Of a stretch of 8,175 nucleotides of DNA, positions 1 through 6,212 are shown piece by piece. The position numbers were made by a program, and so were the translations under genes. Location of the stretch: the NCBI GenBank assembly GCA_937942205.1, contig CALDFO010000350.1, positions 1 to 8,175 on the forward strand, read 5' to 3'. Positions within the stretch are counted from its first letter, which is position 1. Each line of letters starts with the position of its first letter. The notes under the pieces are model-generated. The model made no database searches. It was not told where the DNA came from and saw only the letters and a program-made list of their open reading frames with translations. This DNA is from an uncultured Alphaproteobacteria bacterium (GTDB taxonomy: Bacteria > Pseudomonadota > Alphaproteobacteria > Micropepsales > Micropepsaceae).

Positions 1-2
1 CC

Positions 3-803
3 GACAACCCGCGCGCCCTGAAAAAGGCGCGCGGGCTGGAGGCCGATCTGATGATCCTGGACCTGGAAGACGCGGTCGCGCCCGCCGCCAAGGCAGGCGC
101 CCGCACAGCCGCCTGCGCCGCCGTCGCGGCCCTGGCGCCCAAACCGGTTCTGATCCGCATCAATGCCCTGACCAGTCCCTGGGGTCCGGACGACCTGACC
201 GCCGTTCTGGCGGCGCGGCCGCAGGGTGTGCTGCTGCCCAAGGTGAACACCGCCGGCGACATCGCCGCCGCCCGGGCGCAGGCGGGCGGCTTGCCGCTCT
301 GGGCCATGATCGAAACCCCGCGCGCGGTGCTGAACCTGGCCGCCATTGCCGCCAGCGGCGTGGCGGGACTGGTGCTGGGCAGCAATGACCTTTTGAAAGA
401 GATGGGGGCGCGGCCCATGCCGGACGCCGCCAACCTGCACGCCGCGATGTCGCTCTGCGTGATCGCGGCGCGGGCGCACGGCCTGACCGTGCTGGACGGC
501 GTGCACAATGATATCGCCGACAGCGAAGGCTTTGCCGCAGCGGCGCGGCTGGCGCGCGATTTCGGCTTTGACGGCAAGACCGTGATCCATCCGGCGCAAA
601 TTCCGCTCTGCAACGCCGCTTTCACGCCCGGCGCGGAGGAGATCGCGGCGGCGCGCGCCATCCTGGACGCTTTTGCCGCCCAGCCGGACGCTGGCGTGAT
701 CGCGCTGAACGGACGCATGGTGGAACGGCTGCACGCCGACAGCGCGGCGCGGCTGCTGGCCCGGGCGCAGGCGGGCCCAAATCCTGAAAGCGCGGGGCCT
801 TGA
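3..803 (+). CDS. CoA-ester lyase of the HpcH/HpaI aldolase / citrate lyase beta (CitE-like) family, 5' end missing
   Basis: The reading frame is open from base 3, so the gene starts outside the window; the ATG at 51 is internal, because residues typical of the family N-terminus (DNPRALKKARGLEADLMILD) precede it. 266 residues are visible and only a short N-terminus is missing. Family motifs appear in order: DLEDAVAP near the start, the RIN arginine motif, LLPKV, the IETP glutamate, GSNDL (usually ANDL) and DGVHNDI, then DGKTVIHPAQI near the C-terminus. The glutamate of IETP and the aspartate of the ND motif normally bind Mg2+. Enzymes of this family cleave or hydrolyse 3-hydroxyacyl-CoA esters such as malyl-CoA, methylmalyl-CoA or citramalyl-CoA in the cytoplasm. 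The substrate cannot be read from the sequence. No citrate lyase alpha or gamma subunit is nearby, so a citrate lyase role is unlikely. The stop overlaps the next gene's start (TGATG), which suggests translational coupling. Family assignment is firm; exact activity is open. Confidence 0.9.
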   Translation, partial: DNPRALKKARGLEADLMILDLEDAVAPAAKAGARTAACAAVAALAPKPVLIRINALTSPWGPDDLTAVLAARPQGVLLPKVNTAGDIAAARAQAGGLPLWAMIETPRAVLNLAAIAASGVAGLVLGSNDLLKEMGARPMPDAANLHAAMSLCVIAARAHGLTVLDGVHNDIADSEGFAAAARLARDFGFDGKTVIHPAQIPLCNAAFTPGAEEIAAARAILDAFAAQPDAGVIALNGRMVERLHADSAARLLARAQAGPNPESAGP

Positions 804-1978
804 TGCTGCTGACCGCCTATCGCCAGGCCGTGGCGCGCGGCGAACTCAAGCGCGATCCCGCCCAGGACGCGGTGATGGCGCGGCTGGACGCGCTGGCGCG
901 AAGCCTGGGCCAGCGGCGCGGCTTTTCCCTGTTCCGCAAGCCGCCGCCGCCCCGTGGACTTTACATCTGGGGCGATGTCGGACGCGGCAAGACCCTGCTG
1001 ATGGACCTGTTCTTCGAGGCCGCGCCGGTGGCCAAAAAGTGGCGCGCCCATTTCAACCGCTTCATGATGGATGTCCATGCCCGCATCCATGCCGAGCGCC
1101 AGCGCGCCGGCCATGCCGACCCCATTCCCGTGGTGGCGCAGGCCCTGGCGTCCGAGGCGCGGCTGCTGTGCTTCGACGAATTCCAGGTGACGGATGTGGC
1201 CGACGCCATGATCCTGGGACGGTTGTTCGAGGCGTTGTTCGGGCTGGGCGTCACCATCGTCGCCACCTCCAACACCCCGCCCGACCGGCTGTATGCGGGC
1301 GGCCTCAACCGCCAGCTTTTCCTGCCCTTCATCGAACAGATCAAACAGCGGCTAGATGTTCTGGAACTGAACGGCCCCACCGACTACCGGCTGCAACGCC
1401 TGTCGGGAGTGCCGATCTACATCACCCCGCTGGGGCCGCAGGCCGACGCCGCCATGGATGCGGCCTGGCGACGCCTGACCGATACGGTGCGGGGAAAGCC
1501 CTGCGGCCTGCCCGTGCTGGGGCGCATCCTGCCGGTGCCGCAGGCGGCGCGGGGGGTGGCGCGCTTTGATTTTGAAGACTTGTGCGACCGGCCGCTGGCG
1601 GCGGCCGACTATCTGACCCTGGCGCAGGAATTCCACACCGTCCTGCTGGACCGGATTCCGGTGATGACGGACAACATGCACAATGTGGCGCGGCGCTTCA
1701 CCCTGCTGGTGGACACGCTGTATGACGAGGGCGTGAAGCTGGTCTGCTCCGCCGCCGCCCCGCCGGGCGATTTGTTCACCACCGGCACCAATGCCGAAGC
1801 CTTCCGGCGCACGGTCAGCCGTCTTGCCGAGATGCAGAGCGACGACTATCTCAGGCGCGGCCACGGGCTGCACGATCTTGGCGATCAACCGCCTCCCCCT
1901 TCCGGCGAAGCCGGGGAAGGGGGAGATGTCGCAACGATGGGTCCGCGGAGCGGACCGAGTTGCGACAGAGGGGAGTAG
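803..1978 (+). CDS. zapE: Cell division protein ZapE (AFG1-family AAA+ ATPase) with a repeat-encoded C-terminal tail
   Basis: The 391-aa product matches the AFG1/ZapE ATPase family in length (E. coli ZapE is about 375 aa) and motifs. The Walker A is GDVGRGKT at residues 57-64, the Walker B is LLCFDEFQV at about 121-129, and a sensor-like ATSN lies at 154-157. LNRQLFLPFI at about 168-177 is also typical of the family. In E. coli ZapE acts at the division site with FtsZ; mitochondrial Afg1/LACE1 relates to respiratory complex quality control. I chose the ATG at 803 because it overlaps the upstream stop by one base; a TTG at 800 is in frame but less likely. There is no strong Shine-Dalgarno sequence, consistent with coupled translation. 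The usual C-terminus ends soon after DDYLRRGHG. Here residues 362-391 are encoded by a palindromic intergenic repeat, giving a Pro/Gly/Ser-rich tail unlike the rest of the protein. In many alphaproteobacteria this gene precedes mdh, but no mdh is seen here. Confidence 0.93.
   Translation: MLLTAYRQAVARGELKRDPAQDAVMARLDALARSLGQRRGFSLFRKPPPPRGLYIWGDVGRGKTLLMDLFFEAAPVAKKWRAHFNRFMMDVHARIHAERQRAGHADPIPVVAQALASEARLLCFDEFQVTDVADAMILGRLFEALFGLGVTIVATSNTPPDRLYAGGLNRQLFLPFIEQIKQRLDVLELNGPTDYRLQRLSGVPIYITPLGPQADAAMDAAWRRLTDTVRGKPCGLPVLGRILPVPQAARGVARFDFEDLCDRPLAAADYLTLAQEFHTVLLDRIPVMTDNMHNVARRFTLLVDTLYDEGVKLVCSAAAPPGDLFTTGTNAEAFRRTVSRLAEMQSDDYLRRGHGLHDLGDQPPPPSGEAGEGGDVATMGPRSGPSCDRGE
1885..1973 (-). repeat. 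Palindromic two-stem repeat, copy A, overlapping the zapE 3' end
   Basis: This 89-bp element is identical to the copy that starts 99 bp downstream. On the plus strand it has two hairpins. The first has an 11-bp stem, CTCCCCCTTCC (1893-1903) with GGAAGGGGGAG (1915-1925), capped by GGC-GAA-GCC and a 2-nt bulge. The second pairs GTCGCAAC (1928-1935) with GTTGCGAC (1959-1966) and contains an inner 7-bp stem, GGTCCGC (1940-1946) with GCGGACC (1950-1956). Read on the minus strand it has the same order of parts as the units downstream of amtB (CCCCTC, stem, CTCCCCCTT hairpin, GGAGG), so it is given minus orientation. It is in frame with zapE and supplies its last 30 codons; the zapE stop lies just past its right edge. 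Confidence 0.9.
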
Positions 1979-1983
1979 GAAAC

Positions 1984-2072
1984 TCAACCGCCTCCCCCTT
2001 CCGGCGAAGCCGGGGAAGGGGGAGATGTCGCAACGATGGGTCCGCGGAGCGGACCGAGTTGCGACAGAGGGG
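1984..2072 (-). repeat. Palindromic two-stem repeat, copy B (tandem duplicate of copy A)
   Basis: All 89 bases match copy A, and the two are separated by a 10-bp spacer that carries the zapE stop. Both hairpins recur at +99: the C-rich stem at 1992-2024 and the GTCGCAAC/GTTGCGAC stem at 2027-2065. This copy is non-coding and lies between the zapE stop and the ribosome binding site of the 139-aa gene at 2096. The perfect identity suggests a recent tandem duplication or gene conversion. A transcript from zapE would carry both structures ahead of the next gene, so partial termination or RNA processing is possible, but there is no T-tract after the stems. Confidence 0.9.
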
Positions 2073-2095
2073 GTTAGAAAACAAAGAGGGTATAA

Positions 2096-2515
2096 ATGGA
2101 TAGCGTCTACTGGGCCTGCGCTTTCGTGCTGACCTGCATGGCCTTCTACAAATATGTCCTGCCGGTGCTCAAACGCTTCGATGCGGCCAACACCGCCCGG
2201 ATCGCCCAGCAGGCCCGCGACGTCCAGGACGCCAACGCCCATGTCCGCCATGCGCTGGATGTGGCCGACGAGCAGGTGGAGGCGGTGCAGGAAATCCGCG
2301 TCGGCGCGGCGACGCATTATCTGTTCGAGGCCCAGGCTTTCTCCAGCCGCGAGGAAGCCGAGGAGATGCGCGCCCGCCGGGTGGGCGTGGTGGCGCGGCG
2401 CTTCTATGAGGAACTGCCGTCCGCCATGATGGCGCGGGGACCGGAAGCGGCGCCCCGCAGCCCGCTATCGGCGCGCGAGCGCGCCAGCCAGCGCTGGAAG
2501 CGGACGATTCATTAG
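2096..2515 (+). CDS. Hypothetical membrane-anchored protein with a helical, charged C-terminal region
   Basis: I do not recognise a named family. The 139-aa product starts with one hydrophobic segment (about residues 4-25, VYWACAFVLTCMAFYKYVLPVL) and no cleavage site. A polar region rich in Ala, Gln, Glu, Asp and Arg follows (about 28-110) and looks mostly helical, perhaps coiled-coil. The C-terminus is basic and Pro/Arg/Ser-containing. The expected topology is a bitopic inner-membrane protein with a cytoplasmic helical tail. A GAGGG Shine-Dalgarno sequence at 2086-2090, five bases before the ATG, supports the start. The order of membrane segment, aromatic/Lys/Pro turn and long charged helix loosely resembles F0 ATP synthase b-type subunits, but it is too short and no atp genes are near, so I do not call it that. 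It lies same-strand downstream of zapE, separated by the repeat copies, and converges on the hydroxylase gene. Codon use matches its neighbours. Confidence 0.75.
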   Translation: MDSVYWACAFVLTCMAFYKYVLPVLKRFDAANTARIAQQARDVQDANAHVRHALDVADEQVEAVQEIRVGAATHYLFEAQAFSSREEAEEMRARRVGVVARRFYEELPSAMMARGPEAAPRSPLSARERASQRWKRTIH

Positions 2516-2520
2516 CACCT

Positions 2521-2651
2521 CTGTCATCCCCGGCGCGCGGCGCATTGCGATGCGGCGCGCGGGAAGGGGATCCAGACTTTCAACACAGAACAGGTTTTCG
2601 ACAGACTGGATCCCCTTCCCTCGCCGCTGCGCGGCTCGCCGGGGATGACAG
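2521..2651. repeat. 131-bp composite palindrome (two inverted GTCATCCCC...GGGGATCCAG units) between convergent genes
   Basis: The outer arms are perfect 15-bp inverted repeats: CTGTCATCCCCGGCG (2521-2535) and CGCCGGGGATGACAG (2637-2651). A second perfect 15-bp pair lies inside: GGGAAGGGGATCCAG (2561-2575) and CTGGATCCCCTTCCC (2606-2620). Between the arms each half has its own GC-rich hairpin, for example GCCGC-TGC-GCGGC at about 2623-2635. It therefore reads as two copies of one short palindromic unit in opposite orientation, like the paired REP units called BIMEs. It fills the gap between the stop at 2515 and the convergent stop at 2657. It could act as a two-way transcription barrier, though there is no run of T to make it a classic terminator. 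Confidence 0.9.
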
Positions 2652-2656
2652 TCGTG

Positions 2657-3880
2657 CTAAGCTGCTTCGCCCTTCATCAATTTCGGCAGCTTGCCCACAT
2701 CGCCGCCCGCATGGCGCATGAAGAAACGGCGGGCCGGGCCGATGGCGTCCACCACGCCCAGCCCCAGATCGCGCAAGAGGCGCAGCGGCGCGAGGTCGTT
2801 GGAGAACAGCCGGTTCAGCGCATCGGTGGAGACGCCCAGGGTGACGCTGTCGAAGCGCCGCCAGCGTTCGTAGCGCTTCAGGGTATCCAGGGCGCCGATA
2901 TCGCGGCCCAGCCGCGCCGCATCCAGCAGCACTTCGGTCAGGGCGGCGGCGTCCTTCAGGCCCAGATTCAAGCCCTGCCCGGCAATGGGATGGATGCCAT
3001 GGGCGCAGTCGCCCGCCAGCGCGAAACGCGGTTGCACGAAATCGCGCGCGATATGGAAGGACAGGGGATAGGACCAGCGCGGCCCGGCGCCGCGGACCGC
3101 GCCCAGATGATCGCCGAAACGCCGCGCCAGCTCGGCCTGGAAGCCGGTTTCGTCCAGCGCCAGCAAAGCGGGGGCCTTCTTCTTGTCCTCGGTCCAGACC
3201 AGCGATGACCGGTTTCCGGTCATGGGCAGAATCGCGAACGGCCCTGACGGCAGGAAATGCTCATAGGCGACGCCATGGTGCGGCTTGTCGTGCTCCACCG
3301 TCGCGACGATGCCGGTCTGGGGGTAGGACCAGTCCACGACAGGGATGCCCATGCGCGCGCGCAACGGGCTTTCGCGGCCGTCGGCGGCGATGACCAGGGC
3401 GGCAGAAACCTGGCTGCCATCGGCCAGCGTCACCACGGCCGCGCCCGCCTCCACCGCCACATCCTTGACTCTGGCGGGGGCGAGCAATTCCAGATTGGGC
3501 GCGCGCGCCACCGCCGCATACAGCGCGGCGCGGATATGCCGGTTCTCGGCGATATGGCCCAGGCTGTCGGCGCCGACCTCCTGGGCGTCGAAATGCAGCG
3601 AAAAGGGCGAGGCGGGTTTGCCCGGCTGCCCGTCGGTGACCAGAATTTCGCGAATGGGCTGGGCATGGGGCGCCAAGTCGTCCCACACGCCCAGGGCGGT
3701 CAGCATCCGCACGCTGGCATAGGCCAGGGCCGAGACGCGCCCGTCGAATTGCGGCTCCAGCACCGTGGCGGGCGGGGCGGCATCCACCACCAGCACCGTC
3801 AGCCCGCCTTGCGCCAGGGCCAAGCCCAGCGGCAGCCCGACCATGCCGCCGCCCGAGATCACCACATCCACGCGCGTCAT
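2657..3880 (-). CDS. FAD-dependent hydroxylase of the UbiH/UbiF/COQ6 family (ubiquinone biosynthesis)
   Basis: The 407-aa length is typical for the family. The N-terminal Rossmann motif GGGMVG is at residues 10-15, followed by VVDA at the end of the second strand. The DG motif (AADGRESPLR) is at about 165-174. The GD motif (ALAGDCAH) at about 287-294 runs into HPIAGQGLNLGLKD (297-310), the ubiH/COQ6 signature. These flavoprotein monooxygenases hydroxylate the aromatic ring of ubiquinone precursors at C1, C5 or C6, often in a membrane-associated complex. Alphaproteobacteria use UbiH/F, UbiL or UbiM in differing combinations, and I cannot tell which position this one modifies, so no symbol is given. 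The frame is open to 3967, but the ATG at 3880 is the likely start: it has a GAGGAG Shine-Dalgarno sequence just upstream, and the flavin motif begins at the usual distance. The gene is divergent from glnK and convergent with the 139-aa gene. Confidence 0.92.
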   Translation of the reverse strand: MTRVDVVISGGGMVGLPLGLALAQGGLTVLVVDAAPPATVLEPQFDGRVSALAYASVRMLTALGVWDDLAPHAQPIREILVTDGQPGKPASPFSLHFDAQEVGADSLGHIAENRHIRAALYAAVARAPNLELLAPARVKDVAVEAGAAVVTLADGSQVSAALVIAADGRESPLRARMGIPVVDWSYPQTGIVATVEHDKPHHGVAYEHFLPSGPFAILPMTGNRSSLVWTEDKKKAPALLALDETGFQAELARRFGDHLGAVRGAGPRWSYPLSFHIARDFVQPRFALAGDCAHGIHPIAGQGLNLGLKDAAALTEVLLDAARLGRDIGALDTLKRYERWRRFDSVTLGVSTDALNRLFSNDLAPLRLLRDLGLGVVDAIGPARRFFMRHAGGDVGKLPKLMKGEAA

Positions 3881-3921
3881 GCGCTCTCCTCGCCCAGAAT
3901 ACTGGGCCCTGAACACCGGTC

Positions 3922-3936
3922 GCCCGAAAAACGGGC
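3922..3936. promoter_or_regulatory. Small hairpin in the ubi-type gene / glnK divergent intergenic region
   Basis: GCCCG (3922-3926) and CGGGC (3932-3936) form a 5-bp stem around five A residues; on the minus strand the loop is five T residues. It lies 42 bp upstream of the hydroxylase start and would fall in that gene's 5' leader or promoter. No protein or RNA ligand can be assigned, and a stem this short could arise by chance. The rest of 3881-4126 shows a second weak dyad (GGCAA at 3963-3967, TTGCC at 3974-3978) and an AT-rich patch at about 4000-4035. Confidence 0.3.
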
Positions 3937-4053
3937 AGTTACATCCTACTGCATATTCCGCAGGCAAATCCGCTTGCCCGCTTTGGAGTCACGCCGGGCC
4001 AAAAATCCAGAAAAACATTTTTCTTTCAATGTCTTGCCGGGTTCCGGAGGAGT

Positions 4054-4069
4054 TGGCCCGCTTCTTGAT
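4054..4069 (+). promoter_or_regulatory. Probable sigma-54 (RpoN) promoter of glnK-amtB
   Basis: TGGCCCG-CTTC-TTGA fits the sigma-54 consensus TGGCACG-N4-TTGC with exact spacing. The -24 GG is at 4055-4056 and the -12 G at 4067. Two positions deviate: C for A in the -24 block, and A for the final C of the -12 element. The start of transcription would fall near 4080, about 47 bases before the glnK ATG. In many proteobacteria glnK-amtB is activated by phosphorylated NtrC with RpoN under nitrogen limitation, which fits the position. The AT-rich stretch at about 4000-4035, which stands out in this GC-rich sequence, could be a bend or IHF site between enhancer and promoter. I did not find a convincing NtrC site. 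Confidence 0.6.
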
Positions 4070-4078
4070 AATTCCTGA

Positions 4079-4465
<387 letters not shown>

Positions 4466-4505
4466 GCCGGTCCAGGCCCCAGGCGTCCAACAGAGGACGG
4501 AAATC

Positions 4506-5831
4506 ATGAACATGCAAAGTTTGAAGAAAGCGGGCGGAACGGCGCTGGCCGGTCTTGGCCTTCTGGCCCTGACCGCCGGGGCGGCTTTCGCCCAGGACGC
4601 GCCCAAGCTCGACAGCGGCGACACCGCCTGGATGCTCACCTCCACCGCGCTGGTGCTGTTGATGACCATTCCGGGCCTGGCGCTGTTTTATGGCGGCATG
4701 GTCCGCAAGAAGAACGTGCTGGCCACCGTGGCCCAGAGCTTCGGCGCCACCGCTTTGCTGTCGGTGCTGTGGATGGCGGTGGGCTATACCCTGGCCTTCA
4801 AAGCCAACCCCAGCGCCGGCCTGAATTCGTTCGTCGGCGGCCTGGACTATCTCTTCCTCAAGCCCCTGACCCTGGACTCGCTCAGCGGCACCATTCCGGA
4901 ATCGCTGTTCATCGTCTTCCAGATGACCTTCGCCATCATCACCCCCGCTCTGATCGCGGGCGCGGTGGCGGACCGCATGAAATTCTCGGCCTTCCTGTGG
5001 TTCGTCGGCCTGTGGCTGGTGCTGGTCTATGCCCCCATCGCCCACTGGGTCTGGGGCGGCGGCTGGCTGGCCGAACTGGGCGCGCTGGATTTCGCCGGCG
5101 GCGCGGTGGTGCATCTGAACGCCGGTACCGCCGCCCTGGTGGCCTGCATCATGCTGGGCAAGCGCCGCGGTTACGGCACCGAGAACATGTCGCCCCACAA
5201 TCTGGTGCTGAGTGTGATCGGCGCCAGCCTGCTGTGGGTCGGCTGGTTCGGCTTCAATGCCGGGTCGGCCGTCACCGCCGGCTTCAACGCCGCCATGGCC
5301 ATGCTGGCGACGCAGATCGCCACCGCGGCGGCGGCGCTGGCCTGGATGGTGGCCGAATGGGTCATCACCAAGAAGCCCAGCGTGCTGGGCATGATCTCCG
5401 GCGCGGTGGCGGGCCTGGTCGCCATCACCCCCGCGGCCGGTTTCGTGGACCCGATGGGCGCCCTGGTCATCGGCCTGATCGCAGGCATCGTCTGCTACAT
5501 CGCCGCCGTCTGGCTGAAGCGGGCCCTGGGCTATGACGACAGCCTGGACGCCTGGGGCGTGCATGGCGTGGGCGGCGCGGTCGGCGCCATCCTGACCGGC
5601 CTGCTCGCCAGCAGCGCCATCAATCCGGCGGGCAAAGGCTGGCTGATGGACGGCAACATCGCCCAGATGGGGCCGCAGATCATCAGTGTCGCGGCGGTGT
5701 TCGTCTATTGCGGCATCGGCACCTTCATCATCCTGAAAGTGATCGACCTGGTCGTGGGCCTGCGCGTCCCCGCCGAAGTCGAGGTCGAGGGCCTGGACAT
5801 CAACCTGCACGGCGAAACCGTGCATAACTGA
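4506..5831 (+). CDS. amtB: Ammonium transporter AmtB
   Basis: The 441-aa protein has an N-terminal signal peptide (about residues 1-29, probable cleavage AFA|Q), as in E. coli AmtB, then the usual 11 membrane segments. Every key channel residue is present at a constant +35 offset from E. coli numbering: the twin histidines H203 and H353 (168/318), the Phe gate F142 and F250 (107/215), the substrate-site W183 (148) and S254 (219), and D195 (160). The C-terminal cytoplasmic tail (LRVPAEVEVEGLDINLHGE) is the conserved region needed for GlnK interaction. It forms a trimeric inner-membrane channel for ammonium. The frame extends back to an ATG at 4449 inside glnK, but the ATG at 4506 is preferred: it follows AGAGGA by a suitable gap and opens directly on the signal peptide. 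The operon ends with a strong terminator just downstream. Confidence 0.96.
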   Translation: MNMQSLKKAGGTALAGLGLLALTAGAAFAQDAPKLDSGDTAWMLTSTALVLLMTIPGLALFYGGMVRKKNVLATVAQSFGATALLSVLWMAVGYTLAFKANPSAGLNSFVGGLDYLFLKPLTLDSLSGTIPESLFIVFQMTFAIITPALIAGAVADRMKFSAFLWFVGLWLVLVYAPIAHWVWGGGWLAELGALDFAGGAVVHLNAGTAALVACIMLGKRRGYGTENMSPHNLVLSVIGASLLWVGWFGFNAGSAVTAGFNAAMAMLATQIATAAAALAWMVAEWVITKKPSVLGMISGAVAGLVAITPAAGFVDPMGALVIGLIAGIVCYIAAVWLKRALGYDDSLDAWGVHGVGGAVGAILTGLLASSAINPAGKGWLMDGNIAQMGPQIISVAAVFVYCGIGTFIILKVIDLVVGLRVPAEVEVEGLDINLHGETVHN

Positions 5832-5838
5832 GTCCTTT

Positions 5839-5872
5839 AAAAAAGGGCGGGCCTTACGGTCCGCCCTTTTTT
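5839..5872 (+). terminator. Intrinsic terminator of glnK-amtB
   Basis: GGGCGGGCC (5845-5853) pairs with GGTCCGCCC (5858-5866), with one G-U pair, around a TTAC loop, and is followed by six T residues. The preceding run of six A residues can pair with the T-run, giving up to 15 bp and making the element usable from the opposite strand too. It begins 7 bp after the amtB stop. Confidence 0.92.
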
Positions 5873-5882
5873 CTTTGGTGAA

Positions 5883-5907
5883 CCCCCTCCGGTTTCAGCT
5901 TTCGCTG
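5883..5907 (+). repeat. Truncated unit (unit 0) of the two-stem repeat family
   Basis: CCCCCTCCGGTTTCAGC (5883-5899) is identical to the start of the full unit at 6097-6210. The second arm and the C-rich hairpin are missing; the sequence breaks off into TTTCGCTG and a T-rich stretch before the next unit starts at 5920. It looks like the 5' remnant of a deleted copy. Confidence 0.7.
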
Positions 5908-5919
5908 TTTTTTGATTTA

Positions 5920-6047
5920 CCCCCTCCGGCCTTCGCAACTTTGCTTGACGCGCCGCATCACCGATGCACCGCGCCTGCGCGTTGCTTCGGCCACCTCCCC
6001 CTTCCTGGGGCTTCGCCCCGAAGGGGGAGGATGGTCTCTGGAATTCC
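5920..6047 (+). repeat. Two-stem palindromic repeat, unit 1
   Basis: It starts with CCCCCTCCGG. Stem 1 pairs GGCC-TTC-GCAAC (5928-5939) with GTTGC-TTC-GGCC (5981-5992) through a 3x3 internal loop, and an inner GCATC/GATGC stem lies between. Stem 2 is a perfect 11-bp pair, CCTCCCCCTTC (5994-6004) with GAAGGGGGAGG (6020-6030), capped by GGGG-CTTCG-CCCC. It ends in ATGGTCTCTGGAATTCC, which recurs in unit 2 with one change. No coding potential is evident. Confidence 0.85.
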
Positions 6048-6053
6048 TTTATT

Positions 6054-6080
6054 GTCATTCCCGCGAAAGCGGGAATCCAG
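6054..6080. repeat. GTCATTCCCGCG-type palindromic repeat
   Basis: GTCATTCCCGCGAAAGCGGGAATCCAG-like element: ATTCCCGC (6057-6064) and GCGGGAAT (6069-6076) are perfect 8-bp arms around GAAA, flanked by GTC and CCAG. Closely similar short palindromes are dispersed in many proteobacterial genomes and resemble the neisserial dRS3 repeat, which serves as an integration target for some filamentous phages and insertion sequences. It sits exactly between units 1 and 2 of the other repeat family. Its GTCAT...ATCCAG ends match those of the halves of the 2521-2651 palindrome. Confidence 0.85.
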
Positions 6081-6096
6081 CTTTCTTTCTTTAATG

Positions 6097-6210
6097 CCCC
6101 CCTCCGGTTTCAGCTTGCTCTCGGTTCGCTCCGCTCACCTCGAACGCTGAAACCACCTCCCCCTTTCATGGCGCTGCGCGCCAAAGGGGGAGGATGGGCT
6201 CTGGAATTCC
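6097..6210 (+). repeat. Two-stem palindromic repeat, unit 2
   Basis: It starts with CCCCCCTCCGG. Stem 1 is a perfect 9-bp pair, GGTTTCAGC (6106-6114) with GCTGAAACC (6146-6154). Stem 2 is a perfect 11-bp pair, CCTCCCCCTTT (6156-6166) with AAAGGGGGAGG (6183-6193), extended by GGCGC-TGC-GCGCC. The tail is ATGGGCTCTGGAATTCC. The loop of stem 1 contains CTCGGTTCGCTCCGC, close to CTCGGTCCGCTCCGC on the minus strand of the copies at 1885-2072. The element ends 2 bp before the stop codon of the convergent TraB/GumN gene. Confidence 0.88.
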
Positions 6211-6212
6211 TA

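Noticed and set aside
2091..2096. TATAAA as a -10 promoter box for the 139-aa gene
   Set aside because: It abuts the ATG, so transcription would begin inside the coding sequence, and no -35 partner is apparent.
1352..2317. Minus-strand 321-codon frame spanning the two tandem repeats
   Set aside because: It crosses antisense to zapE and the 139-aa gene, and its internal amino-acid repeat is only the translated 99-bp duplication.
3950..3962. TGC-N7-GCA dyad as an NtrC site upstream of glnK
   Set aside because: The spacing between half-sites differs from the known TGC-N11-GCA form, so it is probably chance.
3962..3977. AGGCAAATCCGCTTGC as an alternative sigma-54 promoter
   Set aside because: The GG to GC spacing is one base too long, and sigma-54 promoters are strict about this distance; the match at 4054-4069 is better placed.
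5883..6210. CRISPR array or small-RNA cluster downstream of amtB
   Set aside because: Repeat units are few, long, self-complementary and unevenly spaced, with no regular spacers or cas genes. No promoter for an independent RNA was seen.
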